64,000 bases of DNA from Stramonita haemastoma (lineage: Eukaryota > Mollusca > Gastropoda > Neogastropoda > Muricidae), in contig CM060342.1 of the NCBI GenBank assembly GCA_030674155.1, forward strand, positions 8,196,608-8,260,607, given 5' to 3'. The notes under the pieces were generated by a model. That model had not been told where the DNA came from. It was given only the letters and a program-made list of their open reading frames with translations, and did no database searches. A program made the translations under genes and the position numbers. Shown in pieces: positions 11,990 to 21,894 of this stretch (position 1 is the first letter of the stretch; every line of letters starts with the position of its first letter).

Positions 11990-14900
11990 CTTTTGTTTAT
12001 AAACTGCAAAGAGTCTTAAGGTGGGACACTGGGGTCGAAACTGATGAAATTTTGTTTACAAGCCCATGTTAAAAGTTATGCCATGTATGAAAGGGCATCA
12101 CTTGTAAAGCAATAAAATAAAAGATTTACTCAGTTTTCTGCACTGTTGCCATGGAAACAATCCAATATGGCCACCAAAACTCAATATTTCAAAATCCTAA
12201 GCCTTTTTATCTGTAACAAGTATGAGTAACCTGTTTCTACAGACATACTTTACGGTCTGATTTCTTTAATTTTACACAAGGAAATCTCCATAAATGCATG
12301 CAGCAATTTTTTATTCTAAAAAAACACACCATGTTTTGGGCCACTTTTGGACCGTGTCTCACTTAAGTACTCCTTCATGGTTTCCTGTAAGTGCACTGGT
12401 ATCGCAACAATAATATTGTCATAACAGAAACATTCAAATAAAAAACATCTGGACTGAGGATCACTCACACATGTTTTTAACCCCTTATACCCCTGGGTCA
12501 CACAGTTCATTCACTGTGAAACTTGTGTCAAAGGGAAGTAATTTTTACATCTTTCAGTAGTCAATACACAAAAAACTGAGGGCGCTAATGGGCTTCTTTC
12601 CTTTGAAATGGGAGCAGTGTCTCGCATTTTCCAGCCAGGAAGGTTTTTAGCAATACTCCCAGCGGCGGATTAAATGCATCACGGGGTATTTTTGTGGCCT
12701 GATTGCAGATCTTGTGATTCACAGGGCATTCGGCCTGTGGCCACGGTCCAATTACCCTCAAGAGGAGAAGAGCACCCCTCTACACCTGGCTGCACAGGGA
12801 GGTCATGTGGAGTGTGTGAGATTACTGCTGGAGCATGGGGCCCACATCAACGCACTGAGCGTCATCCAAGACACCCCCTTGCTTCTGGCTGCCAGAGCCA
12901 ACTGTCGGGACTTCAGAGTCGCACGGGGTAGGTTGGTTTCTGTCTGATATTCCTTTCCATTTTCTCTTCTTAGCCCAGCTGGTAAGCCGCCGCGGTAGTC
13001 TATGGTTAGGCGTCGACTCGTATCTAAGGTTGCGTTTCGTCCAGCTTCGGCAGGCGTTGTGCCTTGAAAAGGACCGTTTACGGTATTTTCTCACCACCAG
13101 GGTAAAAGGGGGGACCAACTTGTAAGGTTACCTGCGATAGACTGGCATCTATCCAGGGTGGGAGTCTTGACTCTCAGTCACTTAACGCCACAGAAACCGG
13201 GATAAGCACCGGCCTGATGAGCCTTAGGCTCGGGACAGACTTTAACTTTAACTAGCCCAGCTGGTAGGCAAACAGGACCGTTCGTGTTTGTCCAAAGAGA
13301 GAAGGTAAGGGGGGGACCTCTGCATAGAGACATTCAGTGGTGGGGTTGGGAACAAAAGGATTCCTGCTGGGCCTAGAGGACACCCCTGCTGTTCCTAACC
13401 TTATTTTGTTTTAGTGCCTGGCTCACAGTTCATGACCTACTGCTATCAGCAGGGAGTTATTAATATCACAGCAGGAAGAGGAGGGTTGTACAGCAACTAC
13501 TGCAGGCAGGGCTGTGAGGGTGGGATTTGACTTCCTGTACAGAATAACTACCGACATTTCATGCCTCACAGGAAACGAGCTGTAAGCCCCATCATTAGAA
13601 AGATAAAAAAAAAGCAGATTATTGATACCAAACACATACAAGTTGTTTCCATGTCCTATCTGCTATGGAAGATTAAACTAAACTAATTAATTTACAAAAA
13701 AAAACACTTCCTCGCGTAAACTTCCTCATTTTCCAACTGCCGCATCTTGGAACAATGAAATAAAGTAGAGCAACCACCACCAGGGCCATGGCACTACAGA
13801 CTACAGGCATGCATAGTGTGGAGTACTTCAATCCTGGCGGCTGTAGACACTGCCTAAGTCTTCTTCTTCTTCTTTCTCATGACCGGGATGGTCGTGGAGG
13901 AGACATGAGATGATTCTGCAGCCAGCCGTCGCCATCCATCCCTGTCCTCCGCCTTCCGAATGAGTGTTGGACTGTCCAGGTGGGTCCACTCCTTGATGTT
14001 ATCCATCCAGCTTTTGGTTTGTCTGCCTTGGCGTCTGCCACCTTCTAGCGTTCCTGTAGGACTGTCTTGGGGAGGGTGTTGTGGCGTGTGACATGACCGA
14101 ACCATGCCAGCTTCCTTTTCTTGACAGTGGCTAGTACGGGTTCCTGAGGGCCAGCCATCAGTGCGAAATTGACTTCGCACATAGGTGTTTGTTTTCCTAT
14201 CCTTCCAGGAAATTCCAAGCAGTCGCCTAAAGCATTTTGTCTCGAACATCTGGATCCGCTTGGTGGTTTCAGCGGTCATTGTCCAACTTTCGCAGCGTAG
14301 AGCAAGGTGGAGATGATCAGGGATCTGAACAATTTAACTTTTGTTTTGAAGCTGATGTTGTCGCTTCTCCATATCTTGTTCAGTTTTGCCATAGCTGATG
14401 TTGCCATGGCTAGCCTGGTCTTGATCTCTGTGGTGGAGCGTCCATCTTTCGTGCTAAGTGCTCCACTGTTAACAATCCATCAGCGGCTGACTGTCACTGA
14501 GCCAGTTTGGGCCCGTGCAAAGTTAGTGTCTGTTTCACAGAGATGTTTAATACAGCTGTGTACTGTTCTTTCACATCTCTAAAGCAGTGAGGGGATTTCT
14601 TGGTACTTTGGCTGGCACTCTGATAACAGATTGATAATGCACCACTCCAGTCCTACCCAACACATAAATTCCGCAACGCTCCTTTTGCTTCTCTAATAAT
14701 TATATGATGAAAATGGGTGACTGAAAACATACCTGCTAACTTATCCTCTCCACACTACACTTTGAATGTCTGCATCTCCTTTTTTTTCCATGTGCTTTTA
14801 GATTATTTTCATTTAACGTATGTACAAGCAATGTCTCAAGTTGTTTTTTTCATCTGGTGGATTTCTGTGGTGCTGTGCAGTTTTGGAGAAACAACAGTCA

Positions 14901-17900
14901 ACTGCTCTTGCATCATGATTTGGATCTGCTCTCCTTCCTCTCTAATGCCACACAGCTCTGACATATTATTACACTTTGATGATTCACTGATAAAAAATAA
15001 AAAATTACATACACAGCACTCAAACCCTGACAAAAAGCACTGCAGGTCTGTATAGCAACATATTTTTTTTTTCATGAACAGCTACGTAACGTAAACATTT
15101 AATGCACAGAGTAGTTTTTCCGTAGTTTTGTTCACAATATTGATTCCGGAACAGCTCTCGACACACTAAATTACAGTCCATATGTTTGTCATCACACATA
15201 CGCGGAAGGATGTTGTTTGTTGTTGTTCCCCAGCTTAACACTCTGGGGGTCGATCACCCAGAATATGCACACTCTGACTCACTTATCCCACCTGGAATCA
15301 CTGTGAGATTGAAAATTGCACACTGAATGAAAAGTTTGAGGCGCAGTACCATGTAACTCTCGACTTCAGAGGATTTTATTCTCCGTTTGAAAGGAGAGTG
15401 CAGGTTGTTCTGTTAAGAGCTTGTCATGGTGAAGGCAATCTCTCAACACAACATTCTACAACATCACAACATTTTAGTGTAGGCCTTGGCAATGAGCTGA
15501 CATCAATAACTGACACAACTTTTGGCCTAGGCCAGCAGAAGGATGCGAAAATAAAATTGTAAAAGATCAGCACTGTAGGATATAGAGAACACAGAGAGAG
15601 AGAGAATGATAAAAAGAGGGGAAAAAGAACCCTGAGCACAGGTTTTTATTACAGAACAAATAGGGAAAGCCAACCAGCCTTTCCTTTCCCTTTCAGGAGA
15701 GGAATGTCTGGCGGTTGAGACAATTAGCAGCCGTCTGCGCTAGGTACTAAAAGTGGGAAAAAGCGCTCTGTGGACAGCAGTGACACAACCTTCTATGGTG
15801 GTGAGAACCTCTCTCTCTCTCTCTCTCTCTCTATTTTCTCTCATACTATGTCTCTCTCTCTATGTCTCTCTCTCTCTATGTCTCTGTCTCTCTCTCTCAC
15901 CCTTTTTTTTTTTTTTTTTTGCTGCCTCATCATTTGTGAAGTTCCTGTCCCTGCTGTTCCCAACACGCTCGTTTAAATATGTGACGCTCCACCACATAAG
16001 GAGTCGCATTGCACCATAGGTCAATTTTTAGTTATTGACAAGTTATTGATATACAACAAAAGGGCTATCCAATACAAAAAACAGATTGAAAATCGGACAA
16101 TTCTGTGCAAAGTTATACAAATTGAAATGATAGACTGCAGGATGTGACAAAATGAGAAACGGGCAAATTTATTTTCGTAATAGGTTGATAGAATGAGGGC
16201 TTGTGTATTTTCAAAACACATTTAAAAGCAAAAGGAATAAAACTTATGCCTTGATATTTCATTATAAGGTAGATAAACGGATATAGTTTAATAATCAATC
16301 AAAATCTCAAAATTGACAAACTGACCCCCATCTGCCTTTAATGGCTCCTAGCGCAAAATTGGGTTATGTGCTAAGCGACTCATTTCGTGTGGACGTCAGC
16401 ATATCCCTGCCACAGCCATACCCAGGTTAACTATGTCTCATCCTCAGGGTCAGAGGTCCCCCCACGGCTGCTCAAAACAGGGAAAATCCGACTCTTTAGC
16501 TGGCGGCTGGCACTGCACTCCGTAACCCGAAATTCCATCCCTACCGCTATCTAGGGCACAGCGCAGTCAGGGGTCAAAGTCCTAGCATCTGGCGATGCCG
16601 CTACATTTTTCTCTCTTAGCAACTGGGCGAATTTTCATTTGAAAGCCATTTTTTACCATATGCTCCCGGATTCCCATCAATTGTTACAGAGTTCATACTT
16701 GAGTGAAAACTTTGATACTTGTTCATGGTAACTGTTGTGCTGACGCTTTTTGTTAACTATTTTTAACAAAATTTTTTTACAAACAATGTGTCTCCCGAGA
16801 AACCAAGCTTGTTCCTAATTTCCAGAGGCAAAGCATCTTATCTGTGTTCTTTATGTAGGCATATGTGCTTTTGTTTTATGTGAACTTCTACTTGATCATG
16901 TTAACAGTTTATGCGGAGATGTTGTGTGGGTAGGTCCTAACCTTGCCAAGAGGGAGGGGAAAAAAAACATAAATCTGGCTTATGTCAACAACACAGGTTG
17001 TGTGTGTGTGTGTGTTTTTTTTGTTTTTTTTTTTAAATGCTGAAGAAATTGCATGATTTTTTTTTTCTCTCTTTGTTACTTTGCAGACATGCCAATTACG
17101 CACTGTCCCTGGCAGTGCGGAATGACGGACTGCATCAAAGAACTCGTGCTCAGGGGAGCGGATGTCGGCCATCCCCAACAGAAACGGCGTGTCCATATTC
17201 CACATAGCCGTGCGCCACAGGTGGGACATGGACATGATGAGGCTGCTCGTGGAGGAAGGCCGGGCCATGGACTTGGACCGAGCCTCCAACAGTAAGTTGG
17301 TCCAGTAGGGAAAGATCTTCGGATTGAAACTAGTCTTACGTGTGTAACCTTTGATCAGATGTCACGTGTCACTCTGGATTGAACTAATCTTACGTGTGTA
17401 ACCTTTGATCAGATGTCACAACTCTTTGGATTGAACTAGTCTTACGTGTGTAACCTTTATCAGATGTCACGTGACACTCTTCAGATTGACCTAGTCTTAC
17501 TTGGTGTACCTGTGATCAAATGTCACAGTGACATGACACTCTTCAGATTGAACCTTAGTCTTACTTGTGTAACCTTGATCAGATGTCACGTGTGACAGAC
17601 ACTCTTCGATTGAACTAGTCTTACTGTGTAACCTTGATCAGATGTCACGTGTGACACTCTTCGGATTGAACTAGTCTTACGTGTGTAACCTTTGATCAGA
17701 TGTCACATGTGACACTCTTCGGATTGAACTAGTCTTACTTGTGTAACCTTTGATCAGATGTCACGTGTCTCGGATTGAACTAGTCTTACCTGTGTAACCT
17801 TTGATCAGATGTCACGTGTGACACTCTTCGGATTGAACTAGTCTTACGTGTGTAACCTTTGATCAGATGTCACGTGTGACACTCTTCAGATTGAATTAGT

Positions 17901-19026
17901 CTTACGTGTGTAACCTTTGATCAGTTGTCACGTGTCTCAGATTGAACTAGTCTTACTTGTGTAACCTTTGATCAGATGTAACAACTCTTCAGATTTAACT
18001 AGTCTTACTTGTGTAACCTGTGATCAGATGTCACATGTGACACTCTTCGGATTGAACTAGTCTTACTTGTGTAACCTTTGATCAGATGTCACGTGTGACA
18101 TGACAACTCTTCGAATTGAACTAGTCTTGTGTAACCTTTGATCAGATGTCGCGTGTCCCGACACTCTTCGGATTAAACTAGTCCAGGTTTCATACAGAGC
18201 TTTGGAAAGAAAATTCAAGGACTTTCAAGGACCTCGCTCTCAATTTTCAAGGACCTCCATCGACAAACAGTGCTTGCATTTTAACAATGTCTACAACCAT
18301 TACAGTTGAATAGAAAACAATATCTATAGCCATTTGGTGCAAATTTTCTTCATAACAAGAGTCAACATTTTTACTGCAGTTAACTGGGGTAAATCAAAAA
18401 CAATTGTTGGCCTAAAGTGTGCACTTAGCATAAAAATTAAATTTTCAATCTAAGTGATCACCCCATCTGTTCATTCATAATTTCTCTGCATACTGGTTCT
18501 CAAAGTCTAAATATGTGTAAAGCTCCCTGTGAGTTACTTTACCAGAAGAATAATAGTTTACAACAGTATACATTCATCCTCCTGGATAACAGGTTGGAAG
18601 GGAGTGGGGGGGGGGGGGGGGGGCTGGAGAGGGGCTGATAGCTGATGGTATTGCTGTGGACATAGATTTTCACATCACAACACACTGATGGGATGCCATA
18701 CACCTGCTGTGAAAAGATGAGAGAACTCTGTGAGTGAGCGAGTGTGTGTGTGTGTGTGTAGGACAGAAGACAGAGACAGCAGACAGAGAGCGAGGCATGG
18801 TTGTGTGGTGGGGAAGACAGACAGAAACAAGCCACCAAACAAAAAAGCATGTGTGTGGTGGTGGGAAGCACATGAGAAAAATAAAGCACCAAAAAAAGAG
18901 CAGTGTGTGTGGGAGAGAGAGAGCGAAGGCAGAAAGAGGTGTGTGAGAGAGAAGGAAAGAGAGAGACAGACAACAACACTAGAGAGACAGAGTGAGTGAG
19001 AGAGTATGTGTGTGGTGTCACTGTGT

Positions 19027-19089
<63 letters not shown>

Positions 19090-19156
19090 ACACAGACACA
19101 GACAGACAGACAGACAGAGAGGCGAGACAGAGAGAAGAGAGAGAGAGGTGAGAGAG

Positions 19157-19204
<48 letters not shown>

Positions 19205-19219
19205 GGTGAGTGAGTGAGC

Positions 19220-19299
<80 letters not shown>

Positions 19300-20997
19300 A
19301 GTGAGTGTGTGTGTGTGCGTGTGTGTGTGGTGTGGTGTGTTTTGAGTGAGTGAGTGAGTGAGTGTGTGTTGTCTGTTGTGGTGTGAGAGAGACAGAGAGA
19401 GAGAGAGTCAGACAGAGAGAGAGGGTGAGTGAGTGAGTGAGTGAGTGAGACTCAGAGAGAGAGAGAGAGAGAGACGTCTCTCCATCAAAAGAAAGGGTAG
19501 GCTGGTGGCCTGCTGACTGTTGTGTAAACATTGGTCTCCCCCCCCCCCCCCCCCTCTCTCTCTCTCTCTCCTCCTCCTCTTTCTGCCTTATATCAGAGCT
19601 GCTAGTCCATCCCTATAATGAAACTTGACACCCATTGTTGGTACACATGGTCTTTCAACAGAAAAAGTTCTCTTGCTAGGCTTACCTAGGCTTGGATTGC
19701 CTCGAGACATAAAGCAGATAAGGGAAGTAATTACTAATCAGCACAGAAGAGTTAGTTCCCTTGACCTGCTTTCGTGGGGTTTCTTTTTTTCTCCTATTTT
19801 GTTCTTCTTCTCTTTTTTTTTTTACTTTTGGCAGATTTCCACGAATTTGCAGAGAGTACCATGTCTGATCTTACCATGCCCATCTCTTTCTCTGTCTCTT
19901 CATCCCTCTTAGTCTCTGGTAAAAGTAACGTTCACGCACTTTTCAAGCACCTGAAGGCATATGCCTGGTTTTCAAGGCCTTGAAAAGGGGGTTCTGAAAT
20001 TTAAGGACTTTCAAAGGACCGTACGAACCCTGTTTATAAACAGACTAAGAAAAGAATCATCGTGGATGGGACATACAGTAAGCCATGAGGCTAAGGCTTG
20101 AGCCAGTCCCATTACTACTACTACTGCTACTACTACTACTGCTACTACTACACTATTACTTCTACTACTACTACTACTACTACAAGAAAGCTGCTGAAAT
20201 TGCCATGTCTGCAGGGGGTCTCTTGCTGCTGACCACTTGCAGCACGAGAGAAAACCAGTGCCGCCACTCGGCATAGGGAAAGAATTAAGATATAACATTT
20301 GACGTTTACATCTACTCAATAGCTACATTATTTTCTTGTTATATGTGAACCGCTAGTATTTTTCCAACAGTCAAGATTTGATTGAATAAATGACGTGCTA
20401 TGATTGTGATCCCACACAGATTATCCCATCGAGACGTTGGTGCGCTGGCACATTTGGCGTCACGGCTCCCAGACCGAATCCAGGTATTCCATGTACACTG
20501 ATGTGCAGGAGGACCTCACCCTTTTGTTTGTCCGGATGGGAGCGACACGCAGGCATTTAGGACTCCTGCTGTGGCATGAACTGAATTTCCCAGAACAGCC
20601 TGGTGAATTACTCGAGACCCTGATGAATTCCTTCAGCCACCTGCCTTCCCTGGATGAACTGCAAAGCGAAGTTATGTCCGGGACTCCAGTTGACGGGATG
20701 ACCCATTACCCTTGTCGAATGACTGAAGAAAATAACTGGGTTTGCCCTGGGACTCTATTCAACCGTCCGGAGCCATGGATGACCGCAGAAGACAGAGGGA
20801 AGAAAGAAGAAAGTCTCAGAGCGATCGTTGACGAAAAGAAAGAGTACTACCGACGACGCCGCAGTGAGGTGCCCTCCTTGCTCCATCTGAGTCGTGCTGC
20901 CATCAGGTCCCACCTGCAGGCGGATGTCAGGCAGGTGATCTCTTGGCCTGTGCAACAATGTGTCAAAAGGTACATTCTCCTGGACCACAACCTGTGA
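5701..20997 (+). CDS. Ankyrin-repeat and SOCS-box (ASB-like) protein, six exons
   Basis: Exons are 5701-5719, 7766-8368, 11425-11601, 12709-12927, 17087-17291 and 20420-20997, about 599 codons. Introns 1-3 and 5 are phase 1, as is the preferred donor of intron 4. Residues about 30-180 are acidic and low-complexity. Ankyrin repeats follow ([69 protein letters not shown]). The last 42 residues are a SOCS box ([10 protein letters not shown], then [12 protein letters not shown]). ASB proteins recruit substrates by ankyrin repeats and bind Elongin B/C and CUL5 through the SOCS box. Two oddities stand out: the usual BC-box cysteine is serine, and exon 5 contains frame breaks, so the gene is either damaged or mis-assembled. 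The paralogue cannot be named. Confidence 0.8.
6076..6138. repeat. (CT)n microsatellite
   Basis: About 31 uninterrupted CT units. Leucine/serine open frames across it are artefacts. Confidence 0.95.
7097..7245 (-). mobile_element. Degenerate SINE-C relic
   Basis: ATGCAAAGGCCTACTCTTCT, GTGTGCACAAGATGTTCTGC and GGGGGGGAGTGGACTGTCAG follow the order of SINE-C read in reverse, with heavy divergence. Confidence 0.55.
7499..7645. repeat. Three tandem copies of a poly-T-ended unit
   Basis: The word GTGAAACAAATACGAAACAC plus 14-18 T and CAGTTTACAGCT is repeated three times with a spacing of about 50-60 bases. Confidence 0.85.
7766..8368 (+). CDS. ASB-like gene, exon 2: acidic region and first ankyrin repeat
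   Basis: Acceptor GGTTTCAG, donor GTGAGT, 603 bases, phase 1 in and out. The first 170 residues are rich in D/E/S/T and contain degenerate internal repeats: TVSDME occurs twice, DTAP twice, and the pair [13 protein letters not shown] / [13 protein letters not shown] once each. The exon ends in the ankyrin helix pair [23 protein letters not shown], which continues into exon 3. Confidence 0.85.
8582..8855 (+). mobile_element. LINE ORF2 C-terminal fragment
   Basis: The frame starting at 8598 reads [12 protein letters not shown], then, with frame slips, ...[20 protein letters not shown] and CSTRSEED. This is the C-terminal signature common in animal non-LTR retrotransposons (GHVLRM ... AQDRxxWRxLV). 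It is 5'-truncated and frameshifted. Confidence 0.8.
10208..10300 (-). mobile_element. SINE-B 3' fragment
   Basis: GCAGATTTCTCTGCGTGAAA, CTCGGGCTGCTCTCCCCAGG and GAGAGCGCGTCGCCAC match the 3' part of SINE-B at 50086-50300 and 59635-60043 in reverse. Confidence 0.8.
10388..11372 (-). mobile_element. SINE-A copy split by a nested insertion
   Basis: The tail side (GTTAAGTCTGTCCCGAGCCT) ends at about 10412, and the element resumes at about 11109 (AAGGCTCATCAGGCCGGTGC) and continues to CTAGACTACAGCG. The two parts together make one SINE-A. The intervening ~0.7 kb is a separate insertion. Confidence 0.85.
10413..11108. mobile_element. Non-autonomous DNA transposon with long terminal inverted repeats
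   Basis: The left end GTGCGCACAAAGAGAATGCT matches the inverted right end GTGCGCACAAAGAGAACGCT. The similarity continues about 55 bases with mismatches (TTCGCGCCAAAAGC against CTCGCGATAAAAGC, then ATAAAGCAAG). Subterminal copies of GCAAGCG and its complement occur in both orientations. No transposase frame is present. The duplicated target may be only CT, or none, so the superfamily is undecided. Confidence 0.8.
11425..11601 (+). CDS. ASB-like gene, exon 3: ankyrin repeat
   Basis: Acceptor TTGTTTTATTTCAG. The frame reads [19 protein letters not shown], then [17 protein letters not shown], a canonical ankyrin repeat. The proposed donor GTGTGT at 11602 is weak but keeps phase 1. The last 20 residues (after ADVNATTN) do not look like ankyrin, so the true donor may lie earlier. 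Confidence 0.75.
11612..11860 (+). repeat. Dispersed repeat family E, copy 1
   Basis: (GTT)n, then CCCCAGCTGAACACTCTGGG, GGTCACCCAGAATGTGCAC and, near the end, GGCAATGAGCTGACATCAAT plus TTTTGGCCTAGGCCAG. The same blocks in the same order occur at 15211-15540. It begins 11 bases after the exon 3 donor. Confidence 0.75.
11935..11989. repeat. (TA)n microsatellite
   Basis: About 27 TA units with one interruption. Confidence 0.95.
12016..12366. mobile_element. Candidate TTAA-flanked MITE
   Basis: TTAA at 12016-12019 and 12363-12366 bracket 343 bases. The ends are related as inverted repeats (GGTGGGACACTGGGGTC against GTGAGACACGGTCC). No coding capacity. TTAA duplication suggests piggyBac- or Kolobok-like mobilisation, but the ends are imperfect. 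Confidence 0.4.
12709..12927 (+). CDS. ASB-like gene, exon 4: ankyrin repeats
   Basis: Acceptor TGATTGCAG. The frame reads [11 protein letters not shown], then [30 protein letters not shown] and [20 protein letters not shown]. The donor GTAGGT at 12928 gives phase 1. A second GT four bases on (12932) would give phase 2 and would suit the frame in which exon 5 opens best. Confidence 0.85.
12971..13266 (+). mobile_element. SINE-A copy with 14-bp target-site duplication and many one-base deletions
   Basis: tagcccagctggta flanks the element at 12971-12984 and 13253-13266, a perfect duplication. Compared with the copy at 3799-4081, the head and body lack many single bases (TAGTCTATGGTTAGGCG for TAGTCTAGTGGTTAGGGCG; GGTTGCGTTTCGTCCAG for GGTTGCGGGTTCGATCCCAG). 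The 3' third is nearly perfect. Confidence 0.95.
13860..14475 (-). mobile_element. RTE-like LINE ORF2 3' portion
   Basis: On the minus strand, 14475-14285 reads [20 protein letters not shown] then [20 protein letters not shown]. 14279-13860 reads [20 protein letters not shown], then after frame slips [20 protein letters not shown] and [13 protein letters not shown]. These are C-terminal reverse-transcriptase and post-RT segments of non-LTR elements. Frameshifts and the 5' truncation make it dead. Confidence 0.85.
14480..15210. other. ASB-like intron 4, AT-rich stretch
   Basis: No repeat family or exon-like frame recognised. Scattered T-runs only. Confidence 0.5.
15211..15540 (+). repeat. Dispersed repeat family E, copy 2
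   Basis: Same order as 11612-11860: GTTGTTGTTCCCCAGCTTAA, CACTCTGGGGGTC, GAGATTGAAAATTGCACACT and, at 15481-15535, GGCAATGAGCTGACATCAAT plus TTTTGGCCTAGGCCAG. Confidence 0.75.
15812..15898. repeat. (CT)n-rich microsatellite
   Basis: Interrupted CT repeat followed by a T20 run. Confidence 0.9.
15975..16400 (+). repeat. Dispersed repeat family F, single arm
   Basis: About 400 bases shared with 42250-42700: GAGTCGCATTGCACCA.AGGTC, GATAGACTGCAGGA..TGAC, ATTATAAGGTAGA, CAATCAAAATCTCAAAAT, TGACCCCCATCTGCCT and GTGCTAAGCGACTCA. Unlike the 42-43 kb copy, I see no inverted second arm here. Confidence 0.75.
16640..17086 (+). other. ASB-like intron 4, 3' end
   Basis: Unremarkable AT-rich sequence, a short GT run near 17005, and the polypyrimidine tract and acceptor CTTTGTTACTTTGCAG directly before exon 5. 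Confidence 0.6.
17087..17291 (+). CDS. ASB-like gene, exon 5: ankyrin repeats with frame breaks
   Basis: Length 205, one base too many for phase 1 in and out. Ankyrin-like peptide appears in three successive frames: [13 protein letters not shown] (17088-17126), then [12 protein letters not shown] (about 17134-17169), then [20 protein letters not shown] and [19 protein letters not shown] to the donor GTAAGT at 17292. The final frame exits in phase 1 and joins exon 6 correctly. The shifts may be assembly indels or a genuine lesion. Confidence 0.7.
17316..18183. repeat. ~58-bp minisatellite, about 15 units, in ASB-like intron 5
   Basis: The unit contains ATTGAACTAGTCTTACGTGT, GTAACCTTTGATCAGATG and TCACGTGTGACACTCTTCGG. 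Unit length varies from about 50 to 63 bases through small indels. Most units keep TGATCA and the E-box CACGTG. It starts 25 bases downstream of the exon 5 donor. Confidence 0.95.
18184..20032. mobile_element. Possible hAT-like element or pair of ends around microsatellites (family H)
   Basis: The left end CAGGTTTCATACAGAGC then TTCAAGGACTTTCAAGGACC, and the inverted right end CAGGGTTCGTACGGTCC then TTTGAAAGTCC, resemble each other. No eight-base duplication is visible (aactagtc against tttataaa), and the interior is mostly microsatellite. It could be two unrelated fragments. Confidence 0.3.
18741..19570. repeat. Compound GT/GA/GAGT microsatellites
   Basis: Runs of GT, GA, GACA and GAGT alternate. 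The longest GT block is at 19223-19299. A C14 run and CT repeats close it at 19540-19569. Long histidine/threonine frames on the minus strand are repeat artefacts. Confidence 0.95.
20108..20183. repeat. (TAC)n trinucleotide repeat
   Basis: About 24 triplets with TGC and TTC interruptions, 240 bases upstream of exon 6. Confidence 0.9.
20420..20997 (+). CDS. ASB-like gene, exon 6: C-terminal linker and SOCS box
   Basis: Acceptor GATCCCACACAG, 578 bases, stop TGA at 20995-20997. It reads [16 protein letters not shown], a helical acidic linker ([27 protein letters not shown]), a basic KKEYYRRRR stretch, and a SOCS box. The BC box is [10 protein letters not shown], where the family pattern is S-L-x3-C-x3-[AILV]. 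The Cullin-box region is [12 protein letters not shown], where the usual pattern is LPxP...YL. Confidence 0.9.
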
Positions 20998-21591
20998 TCA
21001 CAATCTCCGGTGTATTTGTCATAGGGCCGAGTTTGGGAAAATGTTTCGCGCCTCAGCTAGTAGAGCTCTGAATTCATCAGTGTTGAGATTTTTGCGTATG
21101 CAACCCCCCCCACCCCCACCTTCACAAACCATTAAAGTAGTTGCATTCTGACGTGAGGATACATTTAGTAGTAATTCAACCAACCAATTTCGCTAGGACA
21201 GCAGGGGGTATCTCCCTGCTCTTTATGATTTTCAACTGTTATGGGTTCGTTTGACGTGCGCAAGTTTGTAAGCACACGGGTCTGACTAATGGTTTAGGGT
21301 CTTCTCCAAAAGATTTCATATGTGGTTTTCCCCTCAACCTGGGAAACCGGGGCAAGGATGGGAATTAAACCCAGAGCAGCATGGTGTACTTGTTAGGCAG
21401 GTGAATTCTGAGCCATCCTGCCACCTTCCTTCTTTCAATTCAACTGAAAACCCTCCATTTTCAATCACCCCTTTAGGGGTATGGAGGATTTAGTGACCAG
21501 AAACAAAACTCTTAAAACTGGTGAGCTGTGGTCGACCTACACCATTTAAATGTAGTATTTCAACACAACTTGTCTATGTTTTTCTGATACT

Positions 21592-21834
21592 AAAGGTTGC
21601 GTGCGGGTTCGATCCCAGCTTTCGGCTATGGCGTTGTGCCCTTGGAAAAGGCACTTTACGGCTATTTTCTCACCCCACCCAGGTGTAAAAGGGGTACCAA
21701 CCTTGTGTTGGGGGTTAACCCTGCGATAGACTGGCGTCCTATCCAGGGGGGAGTCTATGACTCTCAGTTGCTTAACGCCACAGAAACCGGGATAAGCACC
21801 GGCCTGATGAGCCTTAGGCTCGGGACAGACTTTA
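21592..21834 (+). mobile_element. SINE-A copy, 5'-truncated
   Basis: Begins at CTAAAGGTTGCGTGCGGGTT just before the B-box GGTTCGATCCC and runs to GGGACAGACTTTAA. It lacks the A-box region. Confidence 0.9.
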
Positions 21835-21894
21835 ATATGGAATCGTGCGGGGCGTTTTGCATATGGGTAGGCTCCCACCTATCTGCATTCCTCA

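Noticed and set aside
18539..19531. 330-codon minus-strand frame
   Set aside because: Almost entirely His-Thr and Ser-Leu from GT/GA microsatellites.
18184..20032. A complete hAT transposon
   Set aside because: The ends are similar, but there is no 8-bp duplication and no transposase frame, so only possible ends are reported.
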